64,000 bases of DNA from Isoptericola halotolerans (GTDB lineage Bacteria; Actinomycetota; Actinomycetes; Actinomycetales; Cellulomonadaceae). Position numbers and translations under genes: made by a program. The notes beneath the pieces are model-generated. The model had not been told where the DNA came from. It saw nothing but the letters and a program-made list of their open reading frames with translations, and did not search any database. Position 1 is the first letter of the stretch. Each line of letters opens with the position of its first letter. Below, in pieces: positions 1-7,945 of the stretch. The stretch spans positions 111,849-175,848 of the forward strand of contig NZ_PVTX01000010.1 in assembly GCF_003003075.1 (NCBI RefSeq), read 5' to 3'.

Positions 1-1
1 G

Positions 2-376
2 GACCTGCAGACGGTGGTCAACGCGCTGTGGGCGTCGGGTGCGGAGGCGATCAGCGTGGGCGACCAGCGGCTGACGTCGCTGTCGGCGATCCGGCACGCG
101 GGCGAGGCGATCCTGGTCGATCTGGTACCCCTGCCGGGCCCGTCGTACGTGGTGCGTGCCATCGGTGACCCGGAAGGCATGCAGGCCGCGTACGCTCGGA
201 CCGGCGCTCCGGCGTACACCCAGTACCTCTCTTCGGAGTGGGGTATCGGGTCGAGCATGAACCCCGTGGACGAGATCGACCTGCCGAGCGTGGGTGGGCA
301 GGGTCTGCGGTACGCAGAACCGTGGGAGCCGGACGTGGAAGACAGCGTGGAAGACAGCCAGGAGGAGAGTCCATGA
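2..376 (+). CDS. DUF881 family protein, C-terminal part (5' end outside the window)
   Basis: The reading frame is open from the first bases, so the gene begins upstream of the window and only its last 124 codons are here. The visible part starts DLQTVVNALW and continues with an alternating pattern typical of the DUF881 C-terminal half, ending in an acidic tail. DUF881 proteins are usually membrane-anchored and extracytoplasmic; their function is unknown. The TGA stop overlaps the ATG of the next gene (ATGA at 373-376), so the two are probably translationally coupled. A second DUF881 gene lies just downstream; DUF881-sbp-DUF881 is the conserved order in many Actinobacteria (Rv1823-Rv1825 in M. 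tuberculosis). Confidence 0.85.
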   Translation, partial: DLQTVVNALWASGAEAISVGDQRLTSLSAIRHAGEAILVDLVPLPGPSYVVRAIGDPEGMQAAYARTGAPAYTQYLSSEWGIGSSMNPVDEIDLPSVGGQGLRYAEPWEPDVEDSVEDSQEESP

Positions 377-705
377 TCGCCGTGGTCGGTCTGGTGATCG
401 GTGTGGTGGCAGGGCTCGTCCTGCACCCGACGGTGCCGGTCGCGCTGCAGCCGTACCTGCCGATCGCCGTCGTGGCGGCGCTCGACGCGCTCTTCGGGGG
501 GCTGCGCGCCAAGCTCGACGGGCTGTTCGACGACAAGGTGTTCGTCGTGTCCTTCCTGTCGAACGTCCTCGTGGCGGCGTTCATCGTCTTCCTCGGCGAC
601 CAGCTGGGTGTCGGTTCGCAGCTGTCGACGGCGGTGGTGGTCGTGCTCGGCATCCGGATCTTCTCGAACGCCGCGTCGATCCGACGGCACCTGTTCAGGG
701 CGTGA
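373..705 (+). CDS. sbp: Small basic protein family membrane protein (DUF1290, Sbp)
   Basis: This is a 110-residue, strongly hydrophobic protein with about three membrane segments: roughly residues 1-20, 26-43 and 58-95. Between them lies a short charged stretch, RAKLDGLFDDKVF. Length, hydrophobicity and position between two DUF881 genes match the Sbp/DUF1290 family found next to cell-division genes in Gram-positives; the molecular role is unknown. I chose the ATG at 373 because it overlaps the upstream stop and has an AGGAGGA ribosome site just before it. A longer in-frame start at 238 would lie inside the upstream gene and is unlikely. Confidence 0.88.
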   Translation: MIAVVGLVIGVVAGLVLHPTVPVALQPYLPIAVVAALDALFGGLRAKLDGLFDDKVFVVSFLSNVLVAAFIVFLGDQLGVGSQLSTAVVVVLGIRIFSNAASIRRHLFRA

Positions 706-707
706 GC

Positions 708-1802
708 ATGAGCGACGAGCACCGCGAGCGCGACGGGTCGCAGGACACTCCTGGGGCCCCGGACGACGCCACGACGCCGGAGGACGCGCAGGAGGGCTCC
801 GAGGCGACGGAGCCTGCCGAGCCGGACCCCGCGGACGACGCCGACGCCCATGGGCCTGCCGGGCCGTCGGACGAGCCGTTGGACCCCCTCGACCTGTCGG
901 TGCCCGTGGCCTCGATCGTCGGCCCGGACGGTGGGGCCCCACCGCGCGAGACGTCCGCCGGCAGCGTGCCGGGGACCTGGCCGGGCCCCGGGACGGGATC
1001 GGTCCCGGCGGTGTCCGCGGTGGTGCCGCCGGAGCCGCAGGCGGACCGCGAGGACGTCGCCCCGCCGGACGGGCCGCCACCGGCCGGCGGCTGGCGTGCG
1101 CTGGCCGGTGCGATGCGCCCGCGGGCCAACAGGTCCCAGCTGCTCGCCGCCGTGCTGTGCGCTGCGCTCGGCTTCGCCCTCGTCGTCCAGGTGCAGCAGT
1201 CCGCCCAGGACCCGCTGTCGTCCGCCCGGCAGGACGACCTCGTCCGGCTCCTGGACGAGGTGACGCAACGCTCCGAGCAGCTCGCCGACCAGGTCGCCGA
1301 GCTGTCGCGCACACGCGACGAGCTGCAGTCGGGCACCGGTCAGGCCCAGGCGGCGGTCGACCTCGCGCAGGAGCGCGCGGGCACCGAGGGCATCCTGTCC
1401 GGGCGGCTGCCCGCCGTCGGTCCCGGGGTCGAGATCGTCGTCCGCGACCCGGACGGGCTCGTGGACGCCGCCAAGATGTTCAACGTGCTCGAGGAGCTGC
1501 GCAACGCGGGCGCCGAGGTGGTCGAGCTCGACGGCGTGCGTCTGGTGACCTCGACGTGGTTCCGCGACACCGACGAGGGGATCGTCGTCGACGACCAGGT
1601 GCTCGATTCGCCGTACCGGTGGACCGTCATCGGCGACCCCTCGACGCTCAGCCCCGCCCTGGAGATCCCCGGCGGCGCCCTGGCGACGCTGCGGACGGCC
1701 GGTGCCGAGGCCACGATCACCCAGCACGACGAGGTCGAGGTGACGGCGGTGCGCGAACCTCCCGAGCCGCAGTACGCGACACCGCAGGGACCGGAGGGAT
1801 GA
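708..1802 (+). CDS. DUF881 family membrane-anchored protein
   Basis: The 364-residue product has three parts. Residues 1-140 are a long Asp/Glu/Pro-rich, probably disordered cytoplasmic region. Residues about 144-162 form one hydrophobic transmembrane segment (LLAAVLCAALGFALVV). A short coiled coil (about 175-210) and the DUF881 domain follow, the latter probably outside the membrane. The start at 708 lies two bases after the sbp stop. The acidic N-terminal extension is longer than in most family members. DUF881 has no established activity; the paired arrangement around sbp suggests the three proteins work together at the envelope, which is inference. Confidence 0.85.
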   Translation: MSDEHRERDGSQDTPGAPDDATTPEDAQEGSEATEPAEPDPADDADAHGPAGPSDEPLDPLDLSVPVASIVGPDGGAPPRETSAGSVPGTWPGPGTGSVPAVSAVVPPEPQADREDVAPPDGPPPAGGWRALAGAMRPRANRSQLLAAVLCAALGFALVVQVQQSAQDPLSSARQDDLVRLLDEVTQRSEQLADQVAELSRTRDELQSGTGQAQAAVDLAQERAGTEGILSGRLPAVGPGVEIVVRDPDGLVDAAKMFNVLEELRNAGAEVVELDGVRLVTSTWFRDTDEGIVVDDQVLDSPYRWTVIGDPSTLSPALEIPGGALATLRTAGAEATITQHDEVEVTAVREPPEPQYATPQGPEG

Positions 1803-1850
1803 CCTGCGCACGCCGTAGCGTGCGGCTTCCCGCCACGACCGGTGAGAGGG

Positions 1851-1856
1851 TAGGTT
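1851..1856 (+). promoter_or_regulatory. Candidate -10 element for garA
   Basis: TAGGTT lies 49 bases before the garA start, in the 103-base gap after the DUF881 gene. There is no good -35 match at 17 bases upstream, so this is a weak call based on the -10 hexamer and the position. Confidence 0.3.
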
Positions 1857-1905
1857 TGACGGACGACGGCGCACGTCGGACCGCCCGACCCAGCCAGGAG
1901 GACTG

Positions 1906-2379
1906 ATGACGGACCCCCGCGCACTCCCGCACGAGACGGGTGCTGACACCACGGCCCACCTCGGCCGGCTCGGCGCGCCCGCGGAGGAGCAGGCCCCCCG
2001 GATCCCCCTGACCGCCGAGGAGGCTGCGGCCGTGGCCGCGCTGCCCCGGCACTCCGCCCTGCTGGTGGTGCAGTACGGCTCCGGCGCGGTCGGCGAACGG
2101 TTCCTCCTCGACTCCGACCGGACCGTCGCCGGCCGTAGCGAGCGGGCGGACATCTTCCTCGACGACGTGACGGTGTCGCGCAAGCATGCCGAGTTCGTGC
2201 GGGAGGGCGACCGGTTCGTGGTCCGTGACATCGGGTCGCTGAACGGCACCTACGTCAACCGCGACCGCATCGACGCCGCGACGCTCACCACCGGCGACGA
2301 GGTCCAGATCGGCAAGTTCCGCATGTCCTTCCACGCGAGCCCGCAGGCGCCGCGGGACCACCAGGCGCCGGTCCCGTGA
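1906..2379 (+). CDS. garA: FHA-domain regulator GarA/OdhI
   Basis: This 157-residue protein has a short N-terminal tail followed by a forkhead-associated domain (about residues 52-142). The phosphopeptide-binding residues are present: Arg77 (AGRSER), Ser91-Arg92 (VSRKHAEF) and Asn113 (SLNGTYVN). The tail carries a Thr-Thr pair at 15-16 in the context ADTTAHL, which corresponds to the PknB/PknG site of mycobacterial GarA. In that family the unphosphorylated protein inhibits 2-oxoglutarate dehydrogenase and glutamate dehydrogenase and activates glutamate synthase; phosphorylation relieves this. The start has a clear AGGAGG ribosome site. The gcvH gene that precedes garA in mycobacteria is absent here. 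Confidence 0.93.
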   Translation: MTDPRALPHETGADTTAHLGRLGAPAEEQAPRIPLTAEEAAAVAALPRHSALLVVQYGSGAVGERFLLDSDRTVAGRSERADIFLDDVTVSRKHAEFVREGDRFVVRDIGSLNGTYVNRDRIDAATLTTGDEVQIGKFRMSFHASPQAPRDHQAPVP

Positions 2380-3122
2380 GCATCGGGGCCGGGGTCGAGC
2401 CGGCCCCCGAGCCCGACGACGCCCAGGAGCCCTGGCCGCGCGGGATATCACGGCAGGCCTCGATGCGGATCTCGGACGTCCTCGCCCAGCTGCGCGGCGA
2501 CTTCCCCTCCGTGTCCCACTCCAAGCTGCGCTTCCTCGAGGAGCAGGGGCTGATCACGCCCGTCCGCACGCCGGCCGGCTACCGCCAGTACAGCCCTGCG
2601 GACGTGGAGCGGTTGCGCTTCGTGCTCGCCGAGCAGCGCGACTCCTACCTGCCGCTGAAGGTCATCAAGGAACGGTTGGCCGCGATGGACGCGGGCGAGC
2701 CCGCGCCCGGACCGGCTCCGCGCCTCGCCGCGGACGCCGGGGCGACGACCGACGCCGCGCGTCGCCGCTGGACCGTCGAGTCGGTCTGCGACGCGACGAG
2801 CACACCGCCGGAGTTCGTCCGGGCGCTCATCACGGCGGGGCTGCTGCGCACCTCCTCGGGATACCTCGACGCCGGAGCGCCCGAGGTGGTGCGCCTGGCC
2901 ACCCGGCTGGCCGAGCACGGCATCGAGCCCCGGCACCTACGACCGCTGCGCTCGTCGGCCGACCGCCACGTCGGCCTCGTCGACCAGGTCGTCGCGCCCT
3001 ACCGCAGCCAGCAGGCCGCGGACGGTCGCGCGCACGCCGCCGGCCTGGCCGAAGAGCTCGGCGACCTCGTCGCCCGGCTGCACGCCGCCTGGGTCCGCGA
3101 GGGCACCTCGTCCCTCGGCTGA
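2376..3122 (+). CDS. ftsR: MerR-family transcriptional regulator FtsR
   Basis: The 248-residue protein has a MerR-type winged helix at about residues 31-100 (RISDVLAQLR, then KLRFLEEQGLI and GYRQYSPADVERL), followed by an effector-like helical region. It matches the FtsR group (Rv1828 in M. tuberculosis; regulator of ftsZ in Corynebacterium glutamicum) in sequence and in its place directly after garA. The GTG start overlaps the garA stop (GTGA), so the pair is co-translated. DNA binding and regulation of cell-division genes are known for the family; its targets here are not visible. Confidence 0.88.
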   Translation: MSIGAGVEPAPEPDDAQEPWPRGISRQASMRISDVLAQLRGDFPSVSHSKLRFLEEQGLITPVRTPAGYRQYSPADVERLRFVLAEQRDSYLPLKVIKERLAAMDAGEPAPGPAPRLAADAGATTDAARRRWTVESVCDATSTPPEFVRALITAGLLRTSSGYLDAGAPEVVRLATRLAEHGIEPRHLRPLRSSADRHVGLVDQVVAPYRSQQAADGRAHAAGLAEELGDLVARLHAAWVREGTSSLG

Positions 3123-3174
3123 ACCCGACCGGCCGGACACGTCGTCTCTGGGGGCGCGCGGACCCGTGCCGTAA

Positions 3175-3180
3175 TACCGT
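3175..3180 (+). promoter_or_regulatory. -10 element placing a leaderless start for the BFN nuclease gene
   Basis: TACCGT lies seven bases before the GTG at 3188, the spacing that gives leaderless mRNA in Actinobacteria. It overlaps a possible earlier GTG at 3179, which argues against that start. Confidence 0.5.
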
Positions 3181-3187
3181 GGAACGC

Positions 3188-3721
3188 GTGGAGAGCGACG
3201 ACGCGGAGGCACCGATGGTGCCGGTCGAGGTGCTCGGGGTCCGACAGCAGCAGCGTGACCAGGAGATCGTGGTCCTGCTGTTCGACACCGCGGCCGAGCT
3301 TGCCGTGCCCATCGTGATCGGCGCCCGCGAAGCCTCCGCCATCGCCATGGCGCAAGCAGGCGTGGCGACGCCCCGTCCCATGACCCACGACCTCCTGCGA
3401 GACCTGCTCGGTGCCGTGGGCGTCGACCTGGACCGCGTCGAGATCGTCGCCCTCGACGGTGGGATCTTCTTCGCCGAGCTCGTCCTGTCCACCGGCGTCC
3501 GGCTCGACTCGCGGGCTTCCGACGCGATCGCCCTGGCGGTCCGCACCGAGAGTCCCGTGCTCTGCTCGGCCGAGGTGGTCGCAGCCGCCGGCGTCGAGGT
3601 CGTCGACCTGGACCAGCAGAAGGAGGTCGAGAAGTTCCGCCACTTCCTCGACCACGTCACCGCCGAGGACTTCACCACACCCGAGGGGCCGAGCGATCTC
3701 GGCGACGACACGCCACCTTGA
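3188..3721 (+). CDS. Bifunctional nuclease-family protein (DUF151)
   Basis: This is a 177-residue protein of the bifunctional nuclease (BFN/DUF151) family, the Rv1829 counterpart. The core pattern is visible: VPIVIGAREASAIAMA, then RPMTHDLLRDLL, then FFAELVL and SRASDAIALAVR. Plant BFN proteins have DNase and RNase activity; bacterial ones are structurally characterised but poorly understood. It lies 65 bases after ftsR and probably has its own promoter. I prefer the GTG at 3188, because TACCGT sits seven bases before it; a GTG at 3179 in the same frame is the alternative. The C-terminal tail is acidic and proline-rich. Confidence 0.85.
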   Translation: MESDDAEAPMVPVEVLGVRQQQRDQEIVVLLFDTAAELAVPIVIGAREASAIAMAQAGVATPRPMTHDLLRDLLGAVGVDLDRVEIVALDGGIFFAELVLSTGVRLDSRASDAIALAVRTESPVLCSAEVVAAAGVEVVDLDQQKEVEKFRHFLDHVTAEDFTTPEGPSDLGDDTPP

Positions 3722-3729
3722 CCCTCAGG

Positions 3730-3740
3730 TTCAGCCTGAA
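3730..3740. promoter_or_regulatory. Candidate operator between the BFN and MerR genes
   Basis: TTCAG-C-CTGAA is a perfect inverted repeat inside a larger partly symmetric block (CCTCAGG before it, GG after it), just downstream of the BFN stop. Short dyads of this kind are typical MerR-family operators and two MerR genes flank it. A TATGGT hexamer follows at 3751-3756. Regulator assignment is inference. Confidence 0.35.
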
Positions 3741-3851
3741 GGTCGCGGGTTATGGTGTCCAGGAACCCTCTACCAGCGGTTCACGGTCGCCACGACAGGT
3801 CACGGTTCAGCACCGGTCCGCGACACGCCGAACGTCTCGAGCGCAACGTCG

Positions 3852-3880
3852 TTGACGCCCCCCGGGGGCGGTCCTAGCGT
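3852..3880 (+). promoter_or_regulatory. Sigma70-like promoter of the ResR-like merR gene
   Basis: TTGACG (3852-3857) and TAGCGT (3875-3880) are separated by exactly 17 bases and lie 23 bases before the GTG start, with a ribosome site in between. This is the best housekeeping-type -35/-10 pair in the first 10 kb. Confidence 0.6.
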
Positions 3881-3903
3881 GGAATCGACATCTTGGAGGC
3901 ACA

Positions 3904-4491
3904 GTGAACAGCAGCGGTGAGGCGAGCGTCGAGGTCAGCGCAGCGCCGACCGGCGCCCAGGGACTTCTCTTCGGTGAGGACCTCACGGAGCAGGACGGCG
4001 GCACCGGGTACCGCGGGACCACGGCCTGCCGGGTCGCGGGCATCACCTATCGGCAGCTCGACTACTGGGCACGCACCGGTCTGGTCGAGCCGTCGATCCG
4101 ACCGGCGAGCGGCTCCGGCACGCACCGGCTGTACAGCTTCCGTGACGTCCTGGTGCTCAAGGTCGTCAAGCGGCTGCTCGACACGGGGGTGTCGCTGCAG
4201 CAGATCCGCAGCGCCGTCACCCACCTGCGCGAGCGCGGCGTCGACGACCTGGCCCAGATCACGCTCATGAGCGACGGTGCGTCCGTCTACGAGTGCACCT
4301 CGCCGGACGAGGTCGTGGACCTCGTGCAGGGCGGCCAGGGCGTCTTCGGCATCGCCGTGGGCCGGGTCTGGCGCGAGATCGAGGGCACGCTGTCCCAGAT
4401 GCCGACCGAGTCGCTCGAGGACGAGGGCGACGACGGACCGCACGGGGAGGACGAGCTCGCCGTACGCCGGCGGGCACGTCACGTCGGCTGA
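3904..4491 (+). CDS. MerR-family regulator of the ResR/McdR group (Rv1830-like)
   Basis: A 195-residue MerR-family protein. The DNA-binding domain lies at about residues 41-112 (ACRVAGITYRQLDYWARTGL, then THRLYSFRDVLVLKVVKRLL and GVSLQQIRSAV), followed by a compact effector-like domain and an acidic tail. It corresponds to Rv1830 (ResR/McdR), which in mycobacteria affects growth and division and always sits in the garA neighbourhood. The GTG start follows a TTGGAGG ribosome site and a good promoter. The frame ends three bases before the next gene, so the two are probably co-transcribed. Confidence 0.87.
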   Translation: MNSSGEASVEVSAAPTGAQGLLFGEDLTEQDGGTGYRGTTACRVAGITYRQLDYWARTGLVEPSIRPASGSGTHRLYSFRDVLVLKVVKRLLDTGVSLQQIRSAVTHLRERGVDDLAQITLMSDGASVYECTSPDEVVDLVQGGQGVFGIAVGRVWREIEGTLSQMPTESLEDEGDDGPHGEDELAVRRRARHVG

Positions 4492-4494
4492 CCC

Positions 4495-5154
4495 GTGCGC
4501 CTGACGTTCCACGGGCACGCCTGCGTCAGCATCTCGGGCGCCGGGACCCGCGTCGTGATCGACCCCGGCACGCTGGCTGATGCTCGCGGGGCGCTGGCGG
4601 GCGCCAGCGGGGTGCTGATCACCCACGAGCACCCGGACCACCTGGACGTCGAGGCCGTCGTGGAGGCACTGCGGGGCGACGCCACGCTCACGGTGCGCGG
4701 CACCGCCGGAGTCGTCGAGGCGCTGCGCGACGCCGGGATGCCCGGCGAACGTGCGCAGGCGGCCGAACCGGGCGAGGAGCTGGAGCTCGGTGCCGCCCGG
4801 GTGCTGGTCGGCGGCGGCGACCATGCCCCGATCCACCCGCGGCTGCCGCTGATCGCCAACCGGACGTACACCGTCGCGCTCGACGGTGCCACGGTCCACC
4901 ACCCCGGGGACTCGTTCGACGTACCCGCCGGAGCCCTGGACGTGCTGTGCCTGCCCGTGTCCGGGCCGTGGCTGCGGCTGTCCGAGGTCATCGACGTCAC
5001 CCTGGCCGCGAGCGCCCGCACCGTCGTCCCGGTGCACGACGCGCTGCTGAGCGAGACGGGCCACCAGCTGACGCGGCGATGGCTGGACACCGGGCGTCTC
5101 GGCGGCGAGCACGTGTACCGCCGCCTCGCCGCGGGGGAGTCCTTCGAGGTGTGA
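4495..5154 (+). CDS. Metallo-beta-lactamase-fold hydrolase (UlaG-like)
   Basis: A 219-residue protein with the metallo-beta-lactamase fold. The metal-binding motif THEHPDHLD (H-x-H-x-D-H) is near residue 43, a DHAPIHPRLPLIAN segment lies near 105, the HHPGDSFD motif near 134 and the late VPVHDALL near 180. It resembles the short UlaG/YqjP-type 'metal-dependent hydrolase' group, whose substrates are mostly unknown. The GTG start is three bases after the merR gene, suggesting one transcript. A strong hairpin directly follows the stop codon. Confidence 0.8.
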   Translation: MRLTFHGHACVSISGAGTRVVIDPGTLADARGALAGASGVLITHEHPDHLDVEAVVEALRGDATLTVRGTAGVVEALRDAGMPGERAQAAEPGEELELGAARVLVGGGDHAPIHPRLPLIANRTYTVALDGATVHHPGDSFDVPAGALDVLCLPVSGPWLRLSEVIDVTLAASARTVVPVHDALLSETGHQLTRRWLDTGRLGGEHVYRRLAAGESFEV

Positions 5155-5184
5155 CGCCGGCTCGCTCGTCCCGCGAGCCGGCGT
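5154..5184. terminator. Bidirectional hairpin terminator
   Basis: Perfect 12-bp stem ACGCCGGCTCGC / GCGAGCCGGCGT with a 7-base loop, starting at the last base of the upstream stop codon. It lies between two convergent genes. There is no long T-run, as is common in this GC range. Confidence 0.7.
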
Positions 5185-5191
5185 GGCGGGC

Positions 5192-6475
5192 TCAGAGCAG
5201 CGGCTCGAGCGGCTCCAGCACCCGCTCGGCGACCTTCGTCAGCAACGAGCGTTCCCGCCACTCGTCGTAGGTGAGCTCGTGGGAGTTGCTCTCGTCCATG
5301 CGGAACACCTCCTCGAGCGTGCTCGCCACGCCGGCGTCGACGATCTCGAGGTTGATCTCGTAGTTGCCGGTGAGGCTGAGCCGGTCGATGTTCGCGGTGC
5401 CCACGGTGGACCAGCGGCCGTCGATGGTGGCCGTCTTGGCGTGGACCATCGCCCCCTCGTACAGCATGATCCGCACCCCGCCGCGCAGGAGCTTGGTGTA
5501 CCGGCCGCGGGCGAGCCAGTCGGCCAGGGAGTGGTTGGAACGTTCGGGGACGAGCACGCGCACGTCCACCCCGCGGGCGGCGGCGGCGAGCAGCGCCTTG
5601 AGGATGTCGCGGTCGGGGATGAAGTAGGCCTGGGTGATGTAGATGTGGCTCGTCGCCCTGTCGATCGCGTCGAGGTAGAGACCCCGGATGGGAAAGACGA
5701 GGTCGCTGGGGGCGTTGCGGGCCGCTCTGAGGCTGGGCTGCCAGTGCTCGGCGCCCTTGTCCTGCAGCACCGGGTGCTTGTGGGTGCGCCAGCGGTTCCA
5801 GAAGTCGACGAAGGCGTTCTGCAGCTCCCACGCCGCCCGGCCCTCCAGCCGGATGTGGGTGTCGCGCCACTTGGTGGCGTACTCCTCGCCGATGTTGTAA
5901 CCACCCACGAACGCCACCTCGTCGTCGACGACGAGGATCTTGCGGTGGTCCCGCCCGGAGCGTCGCACGTCGAGCGTGAGCAGGCCCGGGCGCAGGGCGG
6001 GGAACCGCAGGACGTGGACCTGCGGCGGGAAGTGGAAGAACGATTGGGGCACGACGAGGTTGGCGAAGCCGTCGTAGACGACGTAGACCTCGACGCCGCG
6101 CGCGGCGGCCTCGGAGATCGCCCGCTTGAAACGCTCGCCGGTGTCGTCGCCCTTCCAGATGTAGGTCTCGAGGAAGACGGTGTGCCGGGCGCCGTCGATC
6201 GCCTCGAGCATCGCCTCGTAGAGGTCGTCACCGTAGGTGTACAGCGTCGCGGTGGTGCCGTCGATCTCCGTCGACATCGGTGCGGCGGTCGGGAACTTGC
6301 TGTCGAGGGGGTACCGCTGGCCGCGGATCTTGTCGGTGACCATGACCGCGGCACCGGCCGTCAGCGGGACGGCGGCGGCCAGGATCGCGGCACGCCGGGC
6401 GGCCTTGCCGATGCGTCGCCAGTCGACCTGGATGTGGACCGGGAGAGCGAGGGACTGCTGCTGCGGGCTGGGCAC
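5192..6475 (-). CDS. Phospholipase D-like / cardiolipin synthase family protein
   Basis: A 427-residue protein with two phospholipase D domains and both HKD motifs: His177-x-Lys179-x4-Asp184 (DHRKILVVDDE) and His345-x-Lys347-x4-Asp352 (VHAKTATIDG). A hydrophobic stretch at residues 27-46 is a probable membrane anchor or signal-anchor. The architecture and length resemble ClsA-type cardiolipin synthases, which join phosphatidylglycerol molecules, but it lacks the two N-terminal membrane helices of ClsA. Actinobacteria often use a different cardiolipin synthase, so another phospholipid-processing role is possible. It converges on the upstream operon. Confidence 0.82.
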   Translation of the reverse strand: MPSPQQQSLALPVHIQVDWRRIGKAARRAAILAAAVPLTAGAAVMVTDKIRGQRYPLDSKFPTAAPMSTEIDGTTATLYTYGDDLYEAMLEAIDGARHTVFLETYIWKGDDTGERFKRAISEAAARGVEVYVVYDGFANLVVPQSFFHFPPQVHVLRFPALRPGLLTLDVRRSGRDHRKILVVDDEVAFVGGYNIGEEYATKWRDTHIRLEGRAAWELQNAFVDFWNRWRTHKHPVLQDKGAEHWQPSLRAARNAPSDLVFPIRGLYLDAIDRATSHIYITQAYFIPDRDILKALLAAAARGVDVRVLVPERSNHSLADWLARGRYTKLLRGGVRIMLYEGAMVHAKTATIDGRWSTVGTANIDRLSLTGNYEINLEIVDAGVASTLEEVFRMDESNSHELTYDEWRERSLLTKVAERVLEPLEPLL

Positions 6476-6479
6476 GTCC

Positions 6480-7592
6480 TCACGCTAGCGGCGTCGAGGC
6501 CGTCGCGCCTGGTGATTCGGCCGCGACGGCGTGTGAGGCGTCCCGCAGGGAGTCCGCGAGAGGGTGGGTGCGGATGGCTGCGGCGAGCTCACCGTCGATG
6601 CGGTCGAGGTAGGCGCCGGTCGTGGCGATCGAGGCGTGGCCGAGGAGCTCGGCGACCACCTTGACGTCCCACCCGTCGGCGACGAGGAGCGTCGCGGTGG
6701 TGTGGCGCAGCGCGTGCGGGGTGGCGGGACGCCGGTAGGCCTCGGGCATGCGCGCGACGGCGCGTGCCAGCAGGGCACGGATCGCCTGGGTGTCGAGCCG
6801 ACGACCCCGCCACGACAGCAGGAGCGCGCGTTGGGCGTCGGCGTCCTCGGGTCGGCGGGCGGCCAGCCGCGGTCGCAGGCCCGTCAGGTAGCTCTCGAGG
6901 GCGGTCGCCAGCGGAGGGCTCAGCGCCACCGTCCTGGTCGAGCCGCCCTTGCCGACGATGCGCCAGCGGGTCTCGTCCGGTTCCCGGGTGAGATCGGCGA
7001 CGTCGGCGCGGGCGAGCTCGGAGACGCGGGGCCCGAGGACGATCAGCAGCGCGACCACGAGGCGGTCCCGGGCCGCGAGCGCCTGGTCGGCGCGGGTGGT
7101 GCGAGCCGGGCCCGGGTGGTCGGCGGCCTCCTGGACGGTGGTCACGAGGGCCTGCGCGGCGGAGGCCGAGAGCGCGGTCCGTTCGACACGCAGCCGCTCG
7201 CGCACCTTGGCGGGCGGTGCGGCCCACTGCATCGGGTCGGCCTGCACCCAGCAGTGCCGGGCGGCCGACGAGAAGAACCGGGTCACGGACTGGCGGAAGC
7301 GGTTGACGGTGGCGGTGGAGCGGCCGGGGGCGCCCTTGCGGCGGGGGTCGGTGTACCGCCCGTCCGGGCCTGACTGGTAGCGCACGAGAGCGTCGTCGAC
7401 GTCGTCGCCGGTGACGTCGTCGAGCACGCGGTCGGGGCCGAGGAGGCGGGCGAGCTCGGCCACGTCGCGCGCGTAGGAGCGTTCGGTGGCGGGGGAGAGG
7501 ACGCCACGGACCGTCTCGACCCGCACCGACGCGAGGTAGCGGTCCGCCGCCTGGGCGACGGTGAGCCGTTCGAGCCGGGGCGGCGCGACCAT
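6480..7592 (-). CDS. Tyrosine recombinase (XerC/D-like integrase)
   Basis: A 370-residue tyrosine recombinase. A SAM-like N-terminal DNA-binding domain (about 8-115) is followed by the catalytic domain with the full set of residues: Arg189 (LGPRVSELARADV), Lys215 (VGKGGSTR), His293-x-x-Arg296 (TPHALRHTTATLL), His319 (LLGHASIATT) and Tyr328 (AYLDRID). The length is somewhat above XerC/XerD (about 300), mainly from an insert near 75-92 and a C-terminal tail. It lies four bases downstream of the phospholipase D gene on the same strand. No tRNA or att pair was found near it. It may be a housekeeping-like or a phage-derived recombinase. Confidence 0.85.
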   Translation of the reverse strand: MVAPPRLERLTVAQAADRYLASVRVETVRGVLSPATERSYARDVAELARLLGPDRVLDDVTGDDVDDALVRYQSGPDGRYTDPRRKGAPGRSTATVNRFRQSVTRFFSSAARHCWVQADPMQWAAPPAKVRERLRVERTALSASAAQALVTTVQEAADHPGPARTTRADQALAARDRLVVALLIVLGPRVSELARADVADLTREPDETRWRIVGKGGSTRTVALSPPLATALESYLTGLRPRLAARRPEDADAQRALLLSWRGRRLDTQAIRALLARAVARMPEAYRRPATPHALRHTTATLLVADGWDVKVVAELLGHASIATTGAYLDRIDGELAAAIRTHPLADSLRDASHAVAAESPGATASTPLA

Positions 7593-7729
7593 CGTGTTCC
7601 TCCTGTCCGACCTCTGGCGGCCTGGGATGACCGGGGGAGCGCAGGCTTGTGACCTGCACCGTCATCGTCGTCAGGGTAGACGCCGGCACCGACAGCGACG
7701 GCAGGGCGGAGGACTCGACCGGGACGGAA

Positions 7730-7755
7730 CCACTGTGTTGTGGCATACACAATGG
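7730..7755. repeat. Imperfect palindrome, candidate operator or recombination site
   Basis: The outer arms are CCAcTGTGT and ACACAaTGG, and an inner TTGTG...CACAA repeat has a 5-base centre. It is conspicuously AT-richer than its surroundings and lies 138 bases upstream of the recombinase start. It could be a GntR-type operator or a binding site of the neighbouring recombinase. Confidence 0.4.
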
Positions 7756-7803
7756 TTTGATCCGAATGTCCGTTTCAGTGTAGCCCGGGACGCGCACGGT
7801 GGC

Positions 7804-7830
7804 CAGATGGTCAGATGGTGACCGGATGGT
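7804..7830. repeat. Three short GATGGT direct repeats
   Basis: AGATGGTC, AGATGGTG and GGATGGTG follow each other closely upstream of the riboswitch region. They may be regulator half-sites or simple-sequence drift. Confidence 0.3.
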
Positions 7831-7905
7831 GAGTCAGCTCGCCGGGCGCGCCGTCGACGGGCCGCCGAGCCGTGCGATGATCGGGTCCAGAGCCTGACAC
7901 GGCTC

Positions 7906-7945
7906 CCGGACGAGGGTTGCCGTACCCGGAACGCGACAAGACGGC
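7906..7945 (+). ncRNA. Guanidine-III riboswitch (ykkC-III class)
   Basis: The sequence runs CCGGACGAGG, a 3-base linker, GCCGTACCCGG, a 5-base linker and GACAAGACGGC. This follows the guanidine-III consensus as I recall it from the Thermobifida fusca example, including the invariant GACGAGG and GACAAGACGGC. GCCGT (7919-7923) can pair with ACGGC (7941-7945) to make the pseudoknot, and the two CCGG segments pair in the hairpin. The GGGGAG ribosome site of gdx (7949-7954) begins four bases after the pseudoknot strand, so guanidine binding is expected to control ribosome access. An 8-bp stem GAGCCGTG/CACGGCTC (7867-7905) directly precedes it. Confidence 0.9.

Noticed and set aside
51..2249. 732-codon minus-strand frame over the garA block
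   Set aside because: It is antisense to conserved genes with known synteny, and its product is Arg-rich and featureless.
3718..3756. TTGACC with TATGGT as a promoter before the ResR-like gene
   Set aside because: The spacing is 27 bases, too long. The TTGACG-17-TAGCGT pair further down is better.
7730..7755. Relation between this palindrome and the 18-bp repeat near 57.3 kb
   Set aside because: They share only short GGCA and CACA-like pieces, which is within chance for AT-richer islands.
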